Origin: Xestospongia muta
Taxonomy: Eukaryota > Porifera > Demospongiae > Haplosclerida > Petrosiidae
Direction: 5' to 3'
Assembly: GCA_963693285.1 (NCBI GenBank)
Contig: OY848917.1
Location: 6,024,118-6,088,117, forward strand
Length of the DNA stretch: 64,000 bases
Shown here one piece after another: positions 59,601 to 64,000 of this stretch. Each line of letters opens with the position of its first letter. Position 1 is the first letter of the stretch. The notes beneath the pieces were generated by a model, which saw nothing but the letters and a program-made list of their open reading frames with translations, searched no databases and was not told the origin of the DNA. The position numbers were made by a program, and so were the translations under genes.

Positions 59601-60385
59601 ATTGGGTTTGAATGATAGCCTTGGCTAATGTATATTGACTGAATACTTCTACCACTTCACTAGATTAAAGTTTTTACAGCTTTACTTGGATGTTCCACAT
59701 CAGAAGATTTGAATAAACAAAGGAATGGAGGCAGTAGCTTGCATATAAAAGTTACTTGTAAGTAAGAAAGCATGTATAAGTAATTAATTAACTATACTGT
59801 AACTATTGTGGCCTGCTTTGTGTAAGAGAACCTCTTTCATAATTCCTTGGTTTTCACTGATGATTTTATGTGTGAAAAAAAACAACATTCCTTTGAAAAT
59901 AACTGTAAATACCCAATCAGTGAGTATGTTTTAAAATGTTAGAATATTACTGCATATGCAGTAATATTGTTGTACAATATATATATAATTATTATAATAA
60001 TCTAAAGACAAATACCTTGTAGAGCTGCTACATTAAGATCCATGCAAAGATGGAGGAACGAACTACTTTTAGCACAAAGTAGAGTCATTTCAAAACGAAC
60101 TGAAGTTGTAACATCATCTCGATGAACTAGCGAGCTAAACTCTTTTGTCACTTTAGCAAGTTTTTTTATTCTTGCTTCATTGGTATCTACGACTTTATTT
60201 AAAATGGATCTCCACATGATGCCTGCATAATTGATGTTACAAAGGAAAACAATACGTGTAGCATCAGCATTTGTAAATGTTTGATCAGAGGATGACTTAG
60301 TTGTAGAGACATTTGGTTGTGGATGAGAAGCTGATGACACAGCCGGGACTCTTTCACATTCTACTGCCGAGTCTGACTTAGCCAT
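53654..60385 (-). CDS. Uncharacterised 1,471-aa protein: helical repeats plus CxxC/SHICP HNH-like zinc module
   Basis: Eight exons: 60385-60016 (ATG), 59510-59335, 59057-58607, 58051-57755, 57650-57484, 57092-56480, 56243-54479 and 54230-53654 (stop). All introns are GT-AG and every junction is in phase. The total is 4,416 nt. Residues about 1-600 are Leu/Ile-rich helical sequence like ARM/HEAT repeats (for example CLKTVLSHLPVVMDNDESP, IDTLKTLMCSDDYNIQIMSL). Around the exon 6/7 junction is a TPR-like pair (LYSYCYACSLLGRYNECIL). Exon 7 then has CNRCYLCLKWRELRKSHICP and, 40 residues on, WLLCGVCEQKLSNNGEQQF. Exon 8 has a second Cys cluster, CSTSGCWYCKDNCQNC. No signal peptide or membrane segment was seen. 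The family is unknown to me. A scaffold or nucleic-acid-related role is only a guess. Confidence 0.88.
55642..55881 (-). other. HNH-like treble-clef motif within the 1,471-aa protein
   Basis: CYLC, then SHICPES, then LLCGVCEQKLSNNGE with about 55 residues between the Cys pairs. Known pattern: uncharacterised bacterial proteins with C-x2-C...SHI(I/V)P...LLCxxCExxLSxxE. The His of SHICP would be the general base if this is a nuclease. No second HNH His was identified. Confidence 0.5.
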
Positions 60386-60939
60386 TTAATAGAATTACAC
60401 TAGCTAGAGAAAAAATGAATAATAATTGTATTATGTATGACGCAGCACAAGCTCAAATCTTTCACTGACAAGACAACACTATGATAGGCCTAACTGAACT
60501 CATAATTAGGGTAACATATCATGATAAAGAAGACTTACACAGGAGAGGAATATAACAATGGAGTTTCCGTCAGCAGTCACGTGCCAGCTAGACCTTTTTG
60601 ATGGTGAACTAACTGTAACTGTAATAATTATAACCACATTTTACTACCTATTTGAACTTTAATAATTATAACCCCTTTTTTGTAGCTATTGCGCTCTGAA
60701 AGGTAAAATTAAGGTATTTAAGATTCAGTGACCAGTAGTGCATGCATTGACAAGTACAAATGTTTGTCTGATGTACCATATCCTGGCTCTTCAGAAAAGT
60801 GTGTTGTATATAAAAATTACTTCAAAAAAAACCTCAGTTATCGTATATTAAAGAAATGGAAGTTCACATTTTAGCATTACAAAATAGCAATAAAAAAGGA
60901 GCTAGTTTATTCCATTAACCACAAAACCGTCATATTTTC
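60386..60939. other. Short intergenic region between two - strand genes
   Basis: Only 554 bp separate the calpain stop (60940) from the next gene's ATG (60385). It must hold the calpain 3' UTR and the promoter/5' UTR of the downstream gene. No clear TATA or poly(A) element can be assigned. Confidence 0.6.
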
Positions 60940-63900
60940 CTAAGTTGCCATCAAATCAGAATGATGTTTAACAGTGAAAGTAACAGAGCCTTGGGTCTCA
61001 GCCTGATTCTGTCGTTCCATTAGCCTCAATGTACGACGATCTCCTGCACTATCAGCAGCAGGCAGTGTAGCTGAAACTTGCCCCATAAAACGATTCCTCA
61101 TCATACCATGATTGAAAACCTGGAGAATGATAATAATTATATATGTACCAGATGATTTTAATAATTTCTAATGATTGTCACAATGGATACATAAAGCTAA
61201 TCGTATTATGAACTATCAAACATTCTATATTCTGTATTTCCTAGTAGACTATTTGCAATTTGTAATGGTAATAAATACCACAATTGACTATAGGAAATTA
61301 TTTTGTTATCATTTTGTTACATACATTTCCGCATACATATACTTGTATAGTAAATTACAGATTTAAAACAACTGACTTGAACTTTAATTTCAGCGTCTTC
61401 AGGTTTTTTGACATAGAAAACCATATCATTGTCAAACTGTGGGTCTAGAGTACTTTGTCTCACTGGAGTGACTACACTTTTACCCTCACAAGTCACTTTA
61501 CAGTACGGATCAGCTCCTATAAACATGAAACAATAAACATTTTTAATTAATACAATACTAAAAGTTCATTGGAATATTGGTCATTTCAAGTAGTCAATAA
61601 ATTAGTATGGAAATAAATAATTTCAAAGGAATATAATGGTGACACAAGTAATATAGTTGATCCATTGAGCATGATACTGTGCTTTCTGTCATTTTTGCTA
61701 AACAACACAGTACATTAGCTCAAAACAGTTTAGGTTATGTATACTTTTTCTGGTCTGCGTCAGTCATTTGTTTGCATCAAGCTTTAATTTTTCTTGTGAT
61801 ATACAATGTAAATCTAGAAGTGCTTAAATAATATCCAAGTAGTATCATATTAACCAATGTTCTTGAATGGGTACTTCATTGATTTATGTTGCCTTTAACT
61901 TATTAGAACAAATATTGCTCACACATGTACATCCAACTACAAGATATTCGTGTATTATATTTATAAAGTGTAAATTTGTTATTCATACCAGCTCCAGTCA
62001 TATCTTGTTTAGTTAATCCTTGTGCATTATGAAGTTGAACAATCACTTGTCCTCGATACGGTCCCACACAACAGCAGCACAGGTACCCACAACAACCACG
62101 AGTTGGATGGTTCTTCTTTAATTCGCTATAAAAAAGAAATTTTTTAAAATTCTAAATAATAACACGCTTTGTCCTTCCATCTGTTCATTCTGATCATCTC
62201 TTTATCCATGTGTATGTCGCTATCTACCCATCATCCATCAGCAGCTGATCTGCCTGTCTGTTCATCTATCCATTTAACCATCCTTACTTTACATGAGCAT
62301 TTCGTTCAGAGAAGACACGTAAAAGGAACTCCCTTTCTTCATTAGGCTCAAAGGTAGATGGCACTAGAACATATCTACCTTGTCCCAATGTAAAACGTCC
62401 AAATACACTACGTCTGTTAGTGTAGGTCACATTAGCAGCCTCTGGTCTGATTGAATGGATACGATACCTACGATTCTCCTCAACCTACACAAAAATAGAC
62501 TGTACTTCACATATATATTTATTGAGACTTAAATTATATAAACAACTAGGTAAAACTAAAGAAGTTTTTCAGTTAAAATGAACACAATACTGGAAAGGTA
62601 GGTGGTAATTCAATATGATACATCAAAAACTTAAACAATATTGACAAACTAAAAACACAGATTGTAAATGGGAGGTGGATCTATGAGGTAGGCAGGCTGA
62701 AGTCTACAATGTAGAAGGATTTGTTGTGTAGGAAAATTGAGAACTTTTTTTCATACTTTGAATGACTGGTTGTTCAATTGACAGTACTAAAGAATTGCAG
62801 TCTACTTTTTCTAAATTGCCTGAAACTTTACTGGTTCACTTCATGCACCCACATCTCCTACTATCATCTTGTAGCATGCATTTTTTAAGTTTTAATCTGC
62901 ATTTGCTTGTTAGAATTATTTAGAGTAGATAACATACATGGGAATACAATGGCACTATATGTATGAATGTACCTTCATAACCAGGAAACCAATAGAGAAG
63001 TTCTTTAGTGGTTCTTTAGTGGCTGTTCTTTGAGTTCGTCGTGATCGTGACGTACGAGGGTCTTTCTGCATTAAAGAAATCATGACTTCTTCTTCTTCAC
63101 TCAATACAAACGAATACTATTAAAGAAATAACAAGACTTTTGAACAAATTAACTTTAGTAACTAAGTCTTAGTTTGTTTGCATATCTTAAGGTTTTAGGA
63201 CTTAGTTTATTAACTAATAATACTTAGTTATTGATGTCTGTACACTACTTATATGCAGTAAAGTCATTAATGTATCTACACTATTTATATGCAGTCAAGT
63301 CATTAACATCTCTACACTATTTATATGCAGTCAAGTCATTAATGTATCTACACTATTTATATGCAGTCAAGTCATTAACATCTCTACACTATTTATATGC
63401 AGTCAAGTCATTAACATCTCTACACTATTTATATGCAGTCAAGTCATTAATGTATCTACACTATTTATATGCAGTCAAGTCATTAACATCTCTACACTAT
63501 TTATATGCAGTCAAGTTACTAACATCTCTATGCTATTTATATGCAGTCAAGTTACTAACATCTTTACGCTATTTATATGCAGTGAAGTCATTAATGTCTC
63601 TACACTATTTACTCTAAGTACAATAAACACACTAACTTGAGGGTTATGAAGGAATGTGTCACGATTATTGACACACCCACCAGCAGTCCGTCCTTGCCAA
63701 CCGCCATGAAAAGTAGCATCATGCCAAGTTTTTCGAAGACTAAGAACTCGAGTGTTGACAATACGACAAATACTAGCATTAGTAAACCATCGACACCAGT
63801 CTGAAAATTCCATCCTAAAGAAAAAGTATGACATGATCAAATCTACATATATTGTGCCACATACAGACATGTAGTTACTGTATATGTATTTGTACTTAAA

Positions 63901-64000
63901 TAATACATAATTACATGTATGTACAGTATGTACATGTACAGTACATGTACTTAAGTGACATTACTTCTTACCAAAATTCCCCATCATCTTCAACTTTAAG
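60940..64000 (-). CDS. Calpain-5-like cysteine protease, 3' part (end of CysPc, domain III, C2)
   Basis: Seven exons in phase: 64000-63972 (partial), 63814-63637, 63116-62973, 62484-62288, 62125-61989, 61516-61377 and 61119-60940 (stop TAG). All are GT-AG and give 334 residues. The end of the protease core reads LKVEDDGEFWMEFSDWCRWF. Domain III starts with TWHDATFHGGWQGRTAGGCV and continues through NPQYSFVLSEEEEVMISLMQ, NFSIGFLVMK and EPNEEREFLLRVFSE. The C-terminal C2 domain has GQVIVQLHNAQGLTKQDMTG, ADPYCKVTCEGKSVVTPV, TLDPQFDNDMVFYVKKPED and NRFMGQVSATLP. Domain order (CysPc-III-C2, no EF-hands) is that of calpain-5/6 (TRA-3). The catalytic Cys, His and Asn lie beyond the right edge. The linker CCGYLCCCC is unusual. 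Confidence 0.93.
63228..63612. repeat. 36-bp minisatellite in a calpain intron, about 10 copies
   Basis: The unit is about CAGTCAAGTCATTAACATCT plus CTACACTATTTATATG, with ATGTATC/ACATCTC variants alternating. As 36 is a multiple of 3 and lacks stops, it makes a false 128-codon frame with a 12-residue period (YAVKSLTSLHYL). Confidence 0.95.

Noticed and set aside
60386..60939. Operon-like pairing of the calpain and the downstream gene
   Set aside because: A 554-bp gap between two same-strand genes is enough for separate promoters, and no trans-splice evidence can be seen.

Overview
The window is animal nuclear DNA: very AT-rich, with GT-AG introns and dense, mostly decayed transposons. Three host genes are recognisable. 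They are an alpha-1,6-fucosyltransferase (FUT8 family) on the + strand at the left edge, a complete eight-exon gene for an uncharacterised protein of 1,471 aa on the - strand (53.7-60.4 kb), and the 3' half of a calpain-5-like gene on the - strand at the right edge. FUT8 with its SH3 domain, a C2-bearing calpain, ZNF862-type hAT elements, BEL/Pao and Ty3 elements together suggest an early-branching metazoan. A sponge is my best guess, from gene style and not from a search.

Layout. 0-5.7 kb: FUT8 exons, with a 26-bp minisatellite in one intron and a 220-bp piece of the 5' end of 18S rRNA in another. 5.7-7.8 kb: intergenic, with a perfect hairpin and five copies of a 69-bp repeat. 7.8-9.4 kb: a hAT relic and a broken P2RX7-C-terminal-like gene. 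10.3-23.9 kb: a nested stack. A ZNF862-type hAT is split by a PHD/endonuclease/RT LINE and, further on, by a BEL/Pao element with matching 136-bp LTRs. That BEL element is itself split by a Ty3/Gypsy element. 24-39 kb: hAT, Ty3, Tigger/pogo, PIF/Harbinger, an intron-bearing hAT with open exons, and a non-LTR element with a C-terminal endonuclease-like domain. Two copies of one MITE family also lie here. 39.6-43.7 kb: a - strand Ty3 element with one full and one truncated LTR. 44.5-48.8 kb: remnants of a - strand gene with a CXXC zinc-finger exon, whose introns hold a 526-bp MITE and a 2.6-kb hAT. 49.7-52.0 kb: palindromes, long TA/CGAT microsatellites, an unknown coding remnant and a 200-N gap. 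53.7-64 kb: the two intact - strand genes, head to tail.

The 1,471-aa protein is the most interesting host gene. Its eight exons join in phase (4,416 nt in total). It combines an all-helical N-terminal half with a CxxC...SHICP...CxxCE cluster that resembles a treble-clef (HNH-like) module I know from uncharacterised bacterial proteins. No CRISPR array, operon or prokaryotic feature was seen. Most of the open frames between 7.8 and 51 kb are transposon debris, not host genes.
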